Assembly (NCBI GenBank): GCA_029881615.1
Contig: JAOUMF010000098.1
Coordinates: 1-7,070 of the forward strand
Direction of reading: 5' to 3'
DNA: 7,070 nt
Source: Alphaproteobacteria bacterium
GTDB lineage: Bacteria > Pseudomonadota > Alphaproteobacteria > UBA8366 > JADFVY01
The translations under genes were made by a program, and so were the position numbers. Shown here in pieces: positions 1 through 5,866 of this stretch (within the stretch, counting starts at the first letter, position 1; each line of letters opens with the position of its first letter). The notes beneath the pieces are model-generated. The model was given only the letters and a program-made list of their open reading frames with translations. It was not told the DNA's origin and ran no database searches.

Positions 1-270
1 GTTGCGCCAGTTCTCGCCTTCCGACTGGATCATGACGCCGGCTTTCTTGTCGGGGATCGAAACCGTGAACTGCTCGCCCTCGCGCACGGCACGCCAGAAT
101 TCGGCGTCGCTTGTCACGCCCTGCGCCTGCCCCGGCACCTCGCCGGCCTGTTGCGCTTTGGCCACGCCACCAACACCCGCAAAGTTACCAATCACGCCAA
201 TGCCGATGACAACAACCGCCATGGCTGCCATGCGGACAAAGAAATTATAAAACCCGTTTATTTTGAACAT
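1..270 (-). CDS. fdhC: Formate dehydrogenase gamma subunit (cytochrome b556), N-terminal part, cut by the window edge
   Basis: These are the first 90 codons of a gene that continues past the left edge. The ATG at 270-268 follows GGAGAGGG (274-281). Residues 12-39 form a hydrophobic segment ending in A37-K38-A39, which looks like a signal peptide cut before Q40, or else a first membrane helix. Residues 53-90 (SDAEFWRAVREG, then SIPDKKAGVMIQSEGE) match the periplasmic N-terminal extension I know from alphaproteobacterial formate dehydrogenase gamma subunits, before the four-helix diheme cytochrome b domain. From family knowledge, this subunit anchors FdhAB at the membrane and passes electrons to quinone; the haem-binding helices are not in this window. 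It is the last gene seen of the fdhA-fdhB-lipoprotein-fdhC series and lies 32 nt after the lipoprotein stop. The symbol varies between organisms (fdhC, fdoI, fdnI). Confidence 0.85.
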   Translation of the reverse strand, partial: MFKINGFYNFFVRMAAMAVVVIGIGVIGNFAGVGGVAKAQQAGEVPGQAQGVTSDAEFWRAVREGEQFTVSIPDKKAGVMIQSEGENWRN

Positions 271-302
271 TTGCCCTCTCCGAACGAATGTAATTTTCAG
301 GA

Positions 303-506
303 TCAGTCGCTCTGCTTACTGGCCCTGTATCGAAGGTCCGCGCGCTGCTCGTCGGTCAGGGCCTGATCCGGGTTCCCCAGATAGGTGCCTTTTTCGAAAA
401 GCAGGGTTCTGTTTTGCTCTTCCTTGCGGCAACCGCCCATCGCGAGACCGGCCATCAACAGCCCGCCCAGCAACAATGGCAAATGCAATTTTCTCTTTCC
501 ACTCAT
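303..506 (-). CDS. Small putative lipoprotein (67 aa) between fdhB and fdhC
   Basis: I do not recognise a characterised family. The 67-residue product has a lipoprotein-type N-terminus: basic residues at 4-6 (KRK), a hydrophobic stretch L8-M23, then MGGC with Cys26 as the candidate lipidated residue. Met at -3 makes the lipobox imperfect. The mature part is about 41 residues and hydrophilic, and includes FEKGTYLGNPDQALTDEQ (37-54) and a basic LRYR. The ATG at 506 has GAGGAAAGGG 10-20 nt upstream. The stop is 32 nt before fdhC, with no sign of a terminator between, so the two are probably cotranscribed. Its place inside the structural fdh genes suggests a role in assembling or stabilising the periplasmic complex, but that is inference. 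It could also be a signal-anchored membrane peptide rather than a true lipoprotein. Confidence 0.7.
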   Translation of the reverse strand: MSGKRKLHLPLLLGGLLMAGLAMGGCRKEEQNRTLLFEKGTYLGNPDQALTDEQRADLRYRASKQSD

Positions 507-545
507 AGCCTTTATACCCTTTCCTCTTCATGTGCTAACAACGCG

Positions 546-554
546 GGTATAACA
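546..554 (-). promoter_or_regulatory. Possible extended -10 promoter element before the lipoprotein-fdhC pair
   Basis: Read on the minus strand this is TGTTATACC, an extended -10 pattern (TG, one base, then TATACC) about 40 nt upstream of the lipoprotein ATG. No good -35 lies 16-18 nt further upstream. It sits directly after the fdhB hairpin, where a new start would be needed if that hairpin ends the fdhAB transcript. Weak evidence from sequence alone. Confidence 0.25.
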
Positions 555-584
555 TATCTTTCAAGGCCGTATAAATTGCCGGCC

Positions 585-622
585 AGTGAAAACAGGGGGC
601 GTGGCCCGAAAGCCGCGCCCCC
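585..622 (-). terminator. GC-rich hairpin after fdhB: terminator or attenuator
   Basis: Arms 595-605 (GGGGGCGTGGC) and 612-622 (GCCGCGCCCCC) pair over 11 positions, with one G-T wobble and a 6-nt loop. On the fdh strand the stem is followed by TGTTTTC, a short T-tract. It lies 46 nt after the fdhB stop. On the plus strand the stem is followed by CTCGGTTTT, so it could work in both directions. Because the lipoprotein and fdhC lie beyond it on the same strand, partial termination that adjusts subunit levels is more likely than a full stop. Confidence 0.6.
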
Positions 623-667
623 CTCGGTTTTCCTACATAGAACCTGAATTACGGTTCTGAGTCTGGA

Positions 668-1264
668 TCAGCTTCCAGATTTCATCTGATAAGCAGTTCC
701 CCAGCCCCACGCTCCCGAACCAAACCCGCGCGCCACAACGCGCTCACGGTAGATATTCGAAACCGTATTGCCATCGCCGGCGAGCAACGCCTTGGTCGAG
801 CACATTTCCGCACAAAGCGGCAATTTGCCCTCGGCCAGACGGTTACGACCGTATTTCTGGTACTCGGCCGCGCTCATATCTTCTTCCGGTCCGCCGTTGC
901 AGAAGGTGCACTTGTCCATCTTGCCACGGCTTCCAAAGTTACCGGCACTCGGATACTGAGGCGCACCGAACGGGCAGGCATAGAAACAATACCCGCAGCC
1001 GATGCACAGATCCTTGGAATGCAAGACCACGCCGTCTTCGGTCGAATAGATACAGTCGACCGGACACACCGCAATGCAGGGCGCGTCCGAACAATGCATG
1101 CAGGCGACCGAAATAGAACGTTCCCCCGGTTTGCCGTCATTGATGGTGACGACGCGCCGGCGGTTTACACCCCACGGAACCTCGTGTTCGTTCTTACAAG
1201 CGGTCACACAGGCGTTGCACTCGATGCAGCGCTCGGCGTCACACAGAAACTTCATGCGTGCCAT
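668..1264 (-). CDS. fdhB: Formate dehydrogenase beta subunit, four [4Fe-4S] ferredoxin (FDH3 type)
   Basis: This 198-residue electron-transfer subunit carries electrons from FdhA to the cytochrome b subunit. The 16 expected cluster ligands are all present: C13, C16, C19, C23; C55, C58, C63, C67; C87, C90, C93, C97; C119, C122, C151, C155. Cys8 and Cys71 are extra. The sequence closely resembles what I know as 'formate dehydrogenase FDH3 subunit beta' (MARMKFLCDAERCIECNACV at the start, RGFGSGAWGWGTAY near the end). Unlike E. coli FdnH/FdoH it ends without a C-terminal membrane helix, so it must be held by FdhA and the gamma subunit. There is no signal peptide, so it would be exported with FdhA on the Tat pathway, as known for related enzymes. 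The start is set by a GGAGG 8 nt upstream. It lies 13 nt after fdhA and is clearly cotranscribed with it. Confidence 0.96.
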   Translation of the reverse strand: MARMKFLCDAERCIECNACVTACKNEHEVPWGVNRRRVVTINDGKPGERSISVACMHCSDAPCIAVCPVDCIYSTEDGVVLHSKDLCIGCGYCFYACPFGAPQYPSAGNFGSRGKMDKCTFCNGGPEEDMSAAEYQKYGRNRLAEGKLPLCAEMCSTKALLAGDGNTVSNIYRERVVARGFGSGAWGWGTAYQMKSGS

Positions 1265-1272
1265 GATTTATG

Positions 1273-1277
1273 CCTCC
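1273..1277 (-). promoter_or_regulatory. Strong Shine-Dalgarno site of fdhB directly after the fdhA stop
   Basis: On the minus strand GGAGG follows the fdhA TGA (1280-1278) with no gap and lies 8 nt before the fdhB ATG. A ribosome ending fdhA is therefore placed on the fdhB start, which fits translational coupling and equal production of the two subunits. It also fixes the fdhB start at 1264 rather than at Met4. Confidence 0.85.
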
Positions 1278-4145
1278 TCACGCTTTCACGATGTTGCACA
1301 GGGTGACCTTGGTCTCCTGCATCTGGGTTACGATATCGTAGCCATAGGTGCCGACGGTGTTCGACGACTCACCCAGTACGATGGGATCGGCGCCGGCAGG
1401 ATATTTATGACGCAAATCCTCACCTTCGAAATGACCGCCAAAATGGAACGGCATGAAGGCTACGCCTTTGCCGACACGTTCGGTGGTCATTGCCTTCACC
1501 TTGACTTTGGAGCCTTCCGGACTGTGGATCCAGACCATTTCTCCGTCACGAATGCCAAGGTCGTTGGCGTCAGCCAGGTTGATCTCGCAGAACATGTCCT
1601 GCTGCAATTCCGCCAGCCAGCGGTTGGAACGCGACTCGTCACCACCGCCCTCGTACTCCACAAGACGGCCCGACGTCAGAATCATCGGGAAATCCTTGGA
1701 GTAGTCGATATCCTGAATCGACTTGTACTTGGTCGGCAGTCGATAGGATTTACCGTCTTCGAAGGTCGGGTAATCGGCGACCAGCGCGCGATCGGGCGCA
1801 TAGAGCGGTTCACGATGCAACGGCACCGGATCCGCGAAGGTCCAGACCACGGCACGGGCCTTGGCGTTGCCGAAGGGCGCGCAGCCATGCTTGATGGCAA
1901 CCCGCTGAATACCGCCCGAAAGGTCGGTTTTCCAGTTAGTCTTTTCACCCGCGACCTTCGCGATGGCGGCAGCTTCGTCCGCCGTCAGGTCGCCATCCCA
2001 GCCAAGCTTCTGCAACATGGCCATGCTGAACTCGGGATAACCGTCCTGAATCTCCGATCCGACCGAATAGGAACCCTCGGCCAGAAGATTTTCGCCCTCC
2101 CGCTCTACGCCAAAGCGCGCACGGAAGTTAAGGCCACCCTCGGCCACCGGCTTCGAGGTATCATAAAGAATCGGCGTACCCGGATGCCCCATCTCGGGGG
2201 TACCCCAGCAAGGCCAGGGCAAACCGTAATATTCGCCGTCGCAAGGACCACCCACCGCTTGCAGAGTGGTCTTGTCGAAGCTGTTCTGGTTGGCCATGTG
2301 CTTCTTGATGCGCTCCGGCGACTGGCCGGTATAGCCGACGGTCCACATGCCCTTGTTGAACTCGCGGGTTACATCCTCGATTACCGGCTCGTTGTTTTCC
2401 ACCTTGATGTTCTTGAACATCTCGTCGGCAAAACCGAGTTTCTGGGCGAACCGGTAAATGATCTCGTGGTCGGTCTTGGAATCCCATTTGGGTTCGATGA
2501 CCTTCTCACGCCACTGCAGCGAGCGATTGGACGCGGTGACGGACCCATAGGTCTCAAACTGCGTCGTGGCCGGCAACAGATAGACACCGTCTTTCCGGTC
2601 ATGCATCACCGCGGAAACAGTCGGATAAGGGTCGATCACGACAAGCATGTCGAGTTTTTCCATCGCCACCTTCATTTCCTTCAGGCGGGTCTGGGAGTTC
2701 GGCGCATGGCCATCGAACACCATCACCCGGACATTGTCCGGCTGATCCATGTTCTCCTTGTCTTCCAGCACGCCATCGATCCAGCGCGATACCGGAATTC
2801 CCGCCGACTCCATAAGTTTCTCGTCGGCGAAACGGCCCTTGATCCACTCATAGTCGACGTCCCATACACGGGCCCAATGTTTCCAGGACCCAGCCGCAAG
2901 GCCGTAATAACCCGGCAACGAGTGGCTGAGTACGCAGAAATCGGTCGCGCCCTGCACGTTGTCATGGCCGCGGAAGATATTCGCGCCGCCACCGGCAACG
3001 CCCATATTGCCCAGTGCCAGCTGCAGGACGCAGTAAGCACGGGTGTTGCTGGAGCCGTTGGTGTGCTGTGTGCCGCCCATGCACCATACGATGGTGCCGG
3101 GACGGTTATTCGCCAGCGTGCGCGCGACGCGCTTGAGCTGCGACCCCGGCACGCCGGTGACGCGCTCGGTTTCTTCCGGCGTCCATTTCGTGACTTCCGA
3201 CTTGATCTGTTCCATGCCCCAGACGCGGCTGCGGATGAAATCCTTGTCTTCCCAGCCGTTCTCGAACACATGCCACAGAATGCCCCAGATCAGCGCGACG
3301 TCTGAGCCCGGACGGAACCGGACATATTCGTCGGCATGGGCCGCCGTACGGGTGAAGCGCGGATCGCAAACGATCAGCGGCGCGTTGTTCTGCTCCTTCG
3401 CCTTGAGGATATGCTGCATCGCCACCGGATGCGCCTCGGACGGGTTGGAGCCAATCAGGAACATCGCCTTCGAATTATGGATGTCGTTGAAGCTGTTGGT
3501 CATCGCGCCATAGCCCCAGGTGTTCGCGACACCCGCAACCGTGGTCGAATGACAGATACGGGCCTGATGGTCACCGTTGTTCGAGCCCCAGAACGCATAA
3601 AGCTTACGGAACAGATAGGCCTGCTCGTTGTTATGCTTCGCCGAGCCGAGCCAGTAGACCGAATCCGGCCCGGATTCTTCGCGGACTTTCAGCATCTTGT
3701 CGCCGATCTCGTTGATCGCGTCTTCCCAGCTGACCGCCTTGTATTTGCCATCCACAAGCTTCATCGGGCTGCGCAAACGGCGTTCGCCGATCGCATGCTC
3801 GCGAACCGATGCGCCCTTGGCGCAATGGGAACCAAGATTGAAGGGACTGTCGAAACCGGGCTCCTGCCCGACCCAGACGCCGTCCTGCACTTCGGCCATC
3901 ACCGTACAACCCACCGAACAATGGGTGCAGATGGATTTCTTGACCTCGATGCCAGCGGCCGCCACGGCAGCTTCTGCCTTGCGCACCGTACCGCCGGTAA
4001 AGGCGCCGGCAACGGCAAGCCCACCGGCCGCCAGGCCCGAATTACGCAGGAAGGTACGGCGATCTACCGCCCCGCCCGTCACGCCGGCCAAGGCCCGCGA
4101 AATACTGGAGCTTCGTGCGAGCCCCTTTGATTTTTTCCTAAGCAT
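1278..4145 (-). CDS. fdhA: Formate dehydrogenase catalytic alpha subunit, Mo/W-bis-MGD, Tat-exported, Cys type
   Basis: This 955-residue enzyme oxidises formate to CO2 in the periplasm. It has a long Tat leader (D28-R29-R30-T31-F32-L33-R34, hydrophobic stretch 37-50, A57-E58-A59 as a likely cleavage site). The [4Fe-4S] domain follows with C73, C76, C80 and C108, and K110 is the conserved electron-relay lysine. The metal ligand is Cys198 next to His199 in ARICHSTTVAG, where E. coli FdnG and FdhF have selenocysteine; there is no in-frame TGA. The catalytic Arg is probably R392 in FRGHDNVQGATD, matching the RGxxNVQG motif of known formate dehydrogenases. MGGTQHTNGSSNTRA (356-370) lines the cofactor site. 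A C-terminal molybdopterin-dinucleotide binding domain spans about 818-950 and includes MPFHFGG. Length is normal for the family. The ATG is preceded by GGGAGACAGAGGAA. Mo or W use cannot be told from sequence alone. Confidence 0.97.
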   Translation of the reverse strand: MLRKKSKGLARSSSISRALAGVTGGAVDRRTFLRNSGLAAGGLAVAGAFTGGTVRKAEAAVAAAGIEVKKSICTHCSVGCTVMAEVQDGVWVGQEPGFDSPFNLGSHCAKGASVREHAIGERRLRSPMKLVDGKYKAVSWEDAINEIGDKMLKVREESGPDSVYWLGSAKHNNEQAYLFRKLYAFWGSNNGDHQARICHSTTVAGVANTWGYGAMTNSFNDIHNSKAMFLIGSNPSEAHPVAMQHILKAKEQNNAPLIVCDPRFTRTAAHADEYVRFRPGSDVALIWGILWHVFENGWEDKDFIRSRVWGMEQIKSEVTKWTPEETERVTGVPGSQLKRVARTLANNRPGTIVWCMGGTQHTNGSSNTRAYCVLQLALGNMGVAGGGANIFRGHDNVQGATDFCVLSHSLPGYYGLAAGSWKHWARVWDVDYEWIKGRFADEKLMESAGIPVSRWIDGVLEDKENMDQPDNVRVMVFDGHAPNSQTRLKEMKVAMEKLDMLVVIDPYPTVSAVMHDRKDGVYLLPATTQFETYGSVTASNRSLQWREKVIEPKWDSKTDHEIIYRFAQKLGFADEMFKNIKVENNEPVIEDVTREFNKGMWTVGYTGQSPERIKKHMANQNSFDKTTLQAVGGPCDGEYYGLPWPCWGTPEMGHPGTPILYDTSKPVAEGGLNFRARFGVEREGENLLAEGSYSVGSEIQDGYPEFSMAMLQKLGWDGDLTADEAAAIAKVAGEKTNWKTDLSGGIQRVAIKHGCAPFGNAKARAVVWTFADPVPLHREPLYAPDRALVADYPTFEDGKSYRLPTKYKSIQDIDYSKDFPMILTSGRLVEYEGGGDESRSNRWLAELQQDMFCEINLADANDLGIRDGEMVWIHSPEGSKVKVKAMTTERVGKGVAFMPFHFGGHFEGEDLRHKYPAGADPIVLGESSNTVGTYGYDIVTQMQETKVTLCNIVKA

Positions 4146-4183
4146 TTCCTCTGTCTCCCGATTATCGGATCAACGAGCGATTT

Positions 4184-4381
4184 CTAGAATTTCGCCAAGT
4201 CGTAGTAGGTCTGAACATGCGCCGATTCGCGATAACCGGAGCTTTTGACATCCGCGACAGATGCAGCTTCGGCCTTGCTGGCCGTTGTAGCCACCGCCGC
4301 GACACCCGCAACGCCACCAAGGCCCGCGAATTTCAGAAGATCACGGCGCGCGACCCGCTGCTTTTCATTCTTGGTATTCAT
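4184..4381 (-). CDS. Formate dehydrogenase region Tat-target microprotein (65 aa)
   Basis: This is a 65-residue protein of the 'formate dehydrogenase region TAT target' type (TIGR02811 as I recall it). It has a Tat motif A11-R12-R13-D14-L15-L16-K17, a hydrophobic stretch 18-33, and Ala-rich cleavage options near A37-E38-A39. The mature part is only about 26 residues and ends SSGYRESAHVQTYYDLAKF; the Y-R-E-x-x-H-V-x-T-Y-Y pattern is what I associate with this family. Its function is not established. It lies 38 nt upstream of fdhA and 59 nt downstream of the chaperone gene. The small size, Tat leader and fixed place before fdhA suggest a partner or export companion of FdhA. The ATG follows GAAAGGTAGAGG. 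It is too small to be an enzyme. Confidence 0.88.
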   Translation of the reverse strand: MNTKNEKQRVARRDLLKFAGLGGVAGVAAVATTASKAEAASVADVKSSGYRESAHVQTYYDLAKF

Positions 4382-4440
4382 AGCCTCTACCTTTCACTGC
4401 TCAATACCCACAGCCGCCATTATCGGGATCGCCCCCCGGA

Positions 4441-5061
4441 TCAGGCCGCCATCTCGAACGCCGTGGCCTCGATCTCCATGAAAACACGGCCGATCGCGCC
4501 CACAGGCACATACAAATTTGCTTTTTTCGCCACTTCCAGGTCGGCAAAGAACTGCCCGGCCCACGGCCCCAGATGCGCGTCGAAGAATTCACGTTGCACC
4601 GCCAGGTCCGCCGGAGCGCCAAAGTCGCCCTCTATGAGGCCTGCCATCATTTCGCATAATGACGCGATATGGTCTTCCGGTTCCTTAACACCGCCGGCGC
4701 GCGCTATACCCAGTCGCGCCATGTCGCCACGCAGGCGCGCAAGCGGCTTTTCATATACAAAGCCGGTCAGATAATAGGATCCGTAGGGCATCAATTCGCC
4801 CCGCCCTACCCCAATGAACAGATCATGATATTCATCGTCGGCGGCGGCCGGATCGGTTGATGCGGCGGCACCTGCAAGCGCGGCCAAGCCGCGCCCCAAC
4901 TCACTGGAATTATCACCGGACAAACCAGCCACGCGGTCCAGGGTCTCCCTGTCCGGCAGCCTGGCCAATAGCGCCGCCAGCAGCCGATAGAGCCGCGCGC
5001 GCAAATGATCCTCTTCGGATATATCAGCCACGCTTGGCGCGGCCACCGGTTTTTCGCTCAC
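4441..5061 (-). CDS. TorD/DmsD-family redox-enzyme maturation chaperone
   Basis: This 206-residue, mostly alpha-helical cytoplasmic protein belongs to the TorD family, whose members bind Tat leaders of molybdoenzymes and hold them until the cofactor is in place. Visible family marks are the signature K126-E127-P128-E129-D130-H131-I132 followed by a helix with M138-M139, DEYHDLFIGVGRGELMPYGSYY (76-97), and the C-terminal PVGAIGRVFMEIE. Length is normal for the family. The start is GTG: in-frame TAG and TAA codons lie 18-30 nt upstream and no ATG precedes the conserved region; GTG at codon 11 is the alternative. The Shine-Dalgarno is weak (CTGGG), while a better AGAGGA lies too far away. A sigma70-like promoter lies just upstream. 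FdhA is the likely client, and perhaps the Tat microprotein too; both follow on the same strand. Confidence 0.9.
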   Translation of the reverse strand: MSEKPVAAPSVADISEEDHLRARLYRLLAALLARLPDRETLDRVAGLSGDNSSELGRGLAALAGAAASTDPAAADDEYHDLFIGVGRGELMPYGSYYLTGFVYEKPLARLRGDMARLGIARAGGVKEPEDHIASLCEMMAGLIEGDFGAPADLAVQREFFDAHLGPWAGQFFADLEVAKKANLYVPVGAIGRVFMEIEATAFEMAA

Positions 5062-5100
5062 AGCGAACCCAGCCCCCGATTATTTCCTCTAACCCCGCAT

Positions 5101-5129
5101 ACAATATGGCAAGGAATCAAGATGGTCAA
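5101..5129 (-). promoter_or_regulatory. Sigma70-like promoter for the torD-Tat microprotein-fdhA-fdhB unit
   Basis: On the minus strand, TTGACC (5129-5124) is followed by a 17-nt spacer and TATTGT (5106-5101): five of six and four of six consensus matches with ideal spacing. Transcription would start near 5094, leaving a leader of about 33 nt before the GTG. It is the best promoter-like sequence I found in the window, and it separates the DUF3305-DUF3306 pair from the structural operon. Confidence 0.5.
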
Positions 5130-5144
5130 TGCCATAGAGTGGGA

Positions 5145-5159
5145 AGGCGCGGCGCGCCT
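5145..5159. repeat. GC-rich inverted repeat AGGCGC-N3-GCGCCT
   Basis: A perfect 6-bp inverted repeat with a 3-nt centre (5145-5150 and 5154-5159) abuts copy 2 of the TGCGGGGT element. No T-run follows on either strand, so it is not an intrinsic terminator. It could be an operator or simply a GC-rich palindrome. Confidence 0.3.
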
Positions 5160-5174
5160 GCGGGGTATTAGTAT

Positions 5175-5204
5175 GTTATAAAACAATAATATTCCCGCAG
5201 CCAA
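5175..5204 (-). promoter_or_regulatory. Second, weaker promoter candidate upstream of the TorD gene
   Basis: On the minus strand TTGGCT (5204-5199), an 18-nt spacer and TATAAC (5180-5175) form a possible sigma70 site inside an AT-rich island (about 5166-5194) that stands out from the GC-rich surroundings. It would add a leader of over 100 nt containing copies 1 and 2 of the repeated 8-mer. It may act as a second start or only as an AT-rich upstream element. Confidence 0.3.
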
Positions 5205-5287
5205 CCCACTCCCGGTGTAGGAAGCGGCCCTACCCCGCATCTCACAATCATGCTGAACGCTGTTTGGTATACAAATATCAGACGAAA

Positions 5288-5866
5288 TCAGCCCAGGTCG
5301 GTCTCGTCATTTTTTTCAGTAGCGGCGGCGGTATCCTCATCGGGATCCTCGCCACCTTCGGCAACCCGATCCGTCTCATCGACCAAAGCTTTCCCCGCCC
5401 TGTCGCCTTCAACCAGCTCCGCATCCTCGGCAAGAGCTTCATCCGCGGGCGGCTCTTCCTTTGCGTATCCTCTACCCGCCACCCAGGCCGACTTCATCCC
5501 CTCAACCATCAACGCAGCCTGGGTATAATCCCCGCCATACTCCACCATCTCGTCGATAACATTAAAGGCCGGGTCGCTGGCCCAGAGTTGCCGCAACGCG
5601 AGCCGGCGCAACGCCGGTGACACGCCCTCCTTCATGAACCCGGTGAAATCGGATTCCGCGGTCAGCGATTCAATATCCGGCAAGGGCGGATCGACCGGCT
5701 GGTTTTCAACTGCCCCTTCGTTGCCATCCGTCAGCCCCTCCGGCTCGGACAGCGTTGGCGCCTTGCCATCATTATCTTCAATAACCGGCGCGGCGGCGCC
5801 TCGGCCTTGCTTGACCTCGGCCTTGCGGCGCGCCCAGCGGCGCAGGCCACCTTCGTCAGAACTCAT
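5288..5866 (-). CDS. DUF3306 family protein of the formate dehydrogenase locus
   Basis: This 192-residue protein of unknown function has three parts. A short basic N-terminus (L8-R9-R10-W11-A12-R13-R14-K15) is typical of DUF3306. A variable linker follows. The conserved core, about 62-115, reads LPDIESLTAESDFTGFMKEG, then ALRRLALRQLW and DEMVEYGGDYT. The tail 137-192 is strongly acidic, with 22 Asp/Glu in 56 residues, and is probably disordered. There is no signal peptide or membrane segment, so it is cytoplasmic. The frame stays open to 5980, but I chose the ATG at 5866 because GGAG lies 8 nt upstream and the protein then begins as family members do; it overlaps the DUF3305 stop by 11 nt, pointing to translational coupling. 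The co-occurrence with fdh genes suggests a role in maturation or control, which is inference. Confidence 0.88.
   Translation of the reverse strand: MSSDEGGLRRWARRKAEVKQGRGAAAPVIEDNDGKAPTLSEPEGLTDGNEGAVENQPVDPPLPDIESLTAESDFTGFMKEGVSPALRRLALRQLWASDPAFNVIDEMVEYGGDYTQAALMVEGMKSAWVAGRGYAKEEPPADEALAEDAELVEGDRAGKALVDETDRVAEGGEDPDEDTAAATEKNDETDLG

Larger units (their letters stand above)
5092..5239. repeat. Three copies of the 8-mer TGCGGGGT upstream of the TorD gene
   Basis: The copies are at 5092-5099 (minus strand), 5159-5166 (plus strand) and 5232-5239 (minus strand). Copies 2 and 3 extend to TGCGGGGTA and copy 1 reads TGCGGGGTT. Centre spacings are 67 and 73 bp. Copy 1 falls on the predicted transcription start of the promoter at 5101-5129. 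This pattern suggests a protein-binding site, but an 8-mer in GC-rich DNA can recur by chance, so confidence is limited. Confidence 0.4.

Noticed and set aside
1074..3305. A 743-codon open frame on the plus strand
   Set aside because: It lies antisense to fdhA and the 5' part of fdhB, whose motifs and lengths are fully normal. Its translation shows no recognisable domain; long antisense frames are common opposite GC-rich genes.
3336..4130. A 264-codon open frame on the plus strand
   Set aside because: It is antisense to the N-terminal part of fdhA, including its Tat leader and Fe-S motif, and has no domain or convincing start.
5217..5233. A GTAGG-N7-CCTAC inverted repeat as a terminator for DUF3306
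   Set aside because: The stem is only 5 bp and no T-run follows on the minus strand, so it does not meet the pattern of an intrinsic terminator.
5058..5240. A 60-codon minus-strand frame in the gap upstream of the TorD gene
   Set aside because: It covers the promoter-like and repeated elements, overlaps the GTG start, lacks a good ribosome site and has no family-like sequence.
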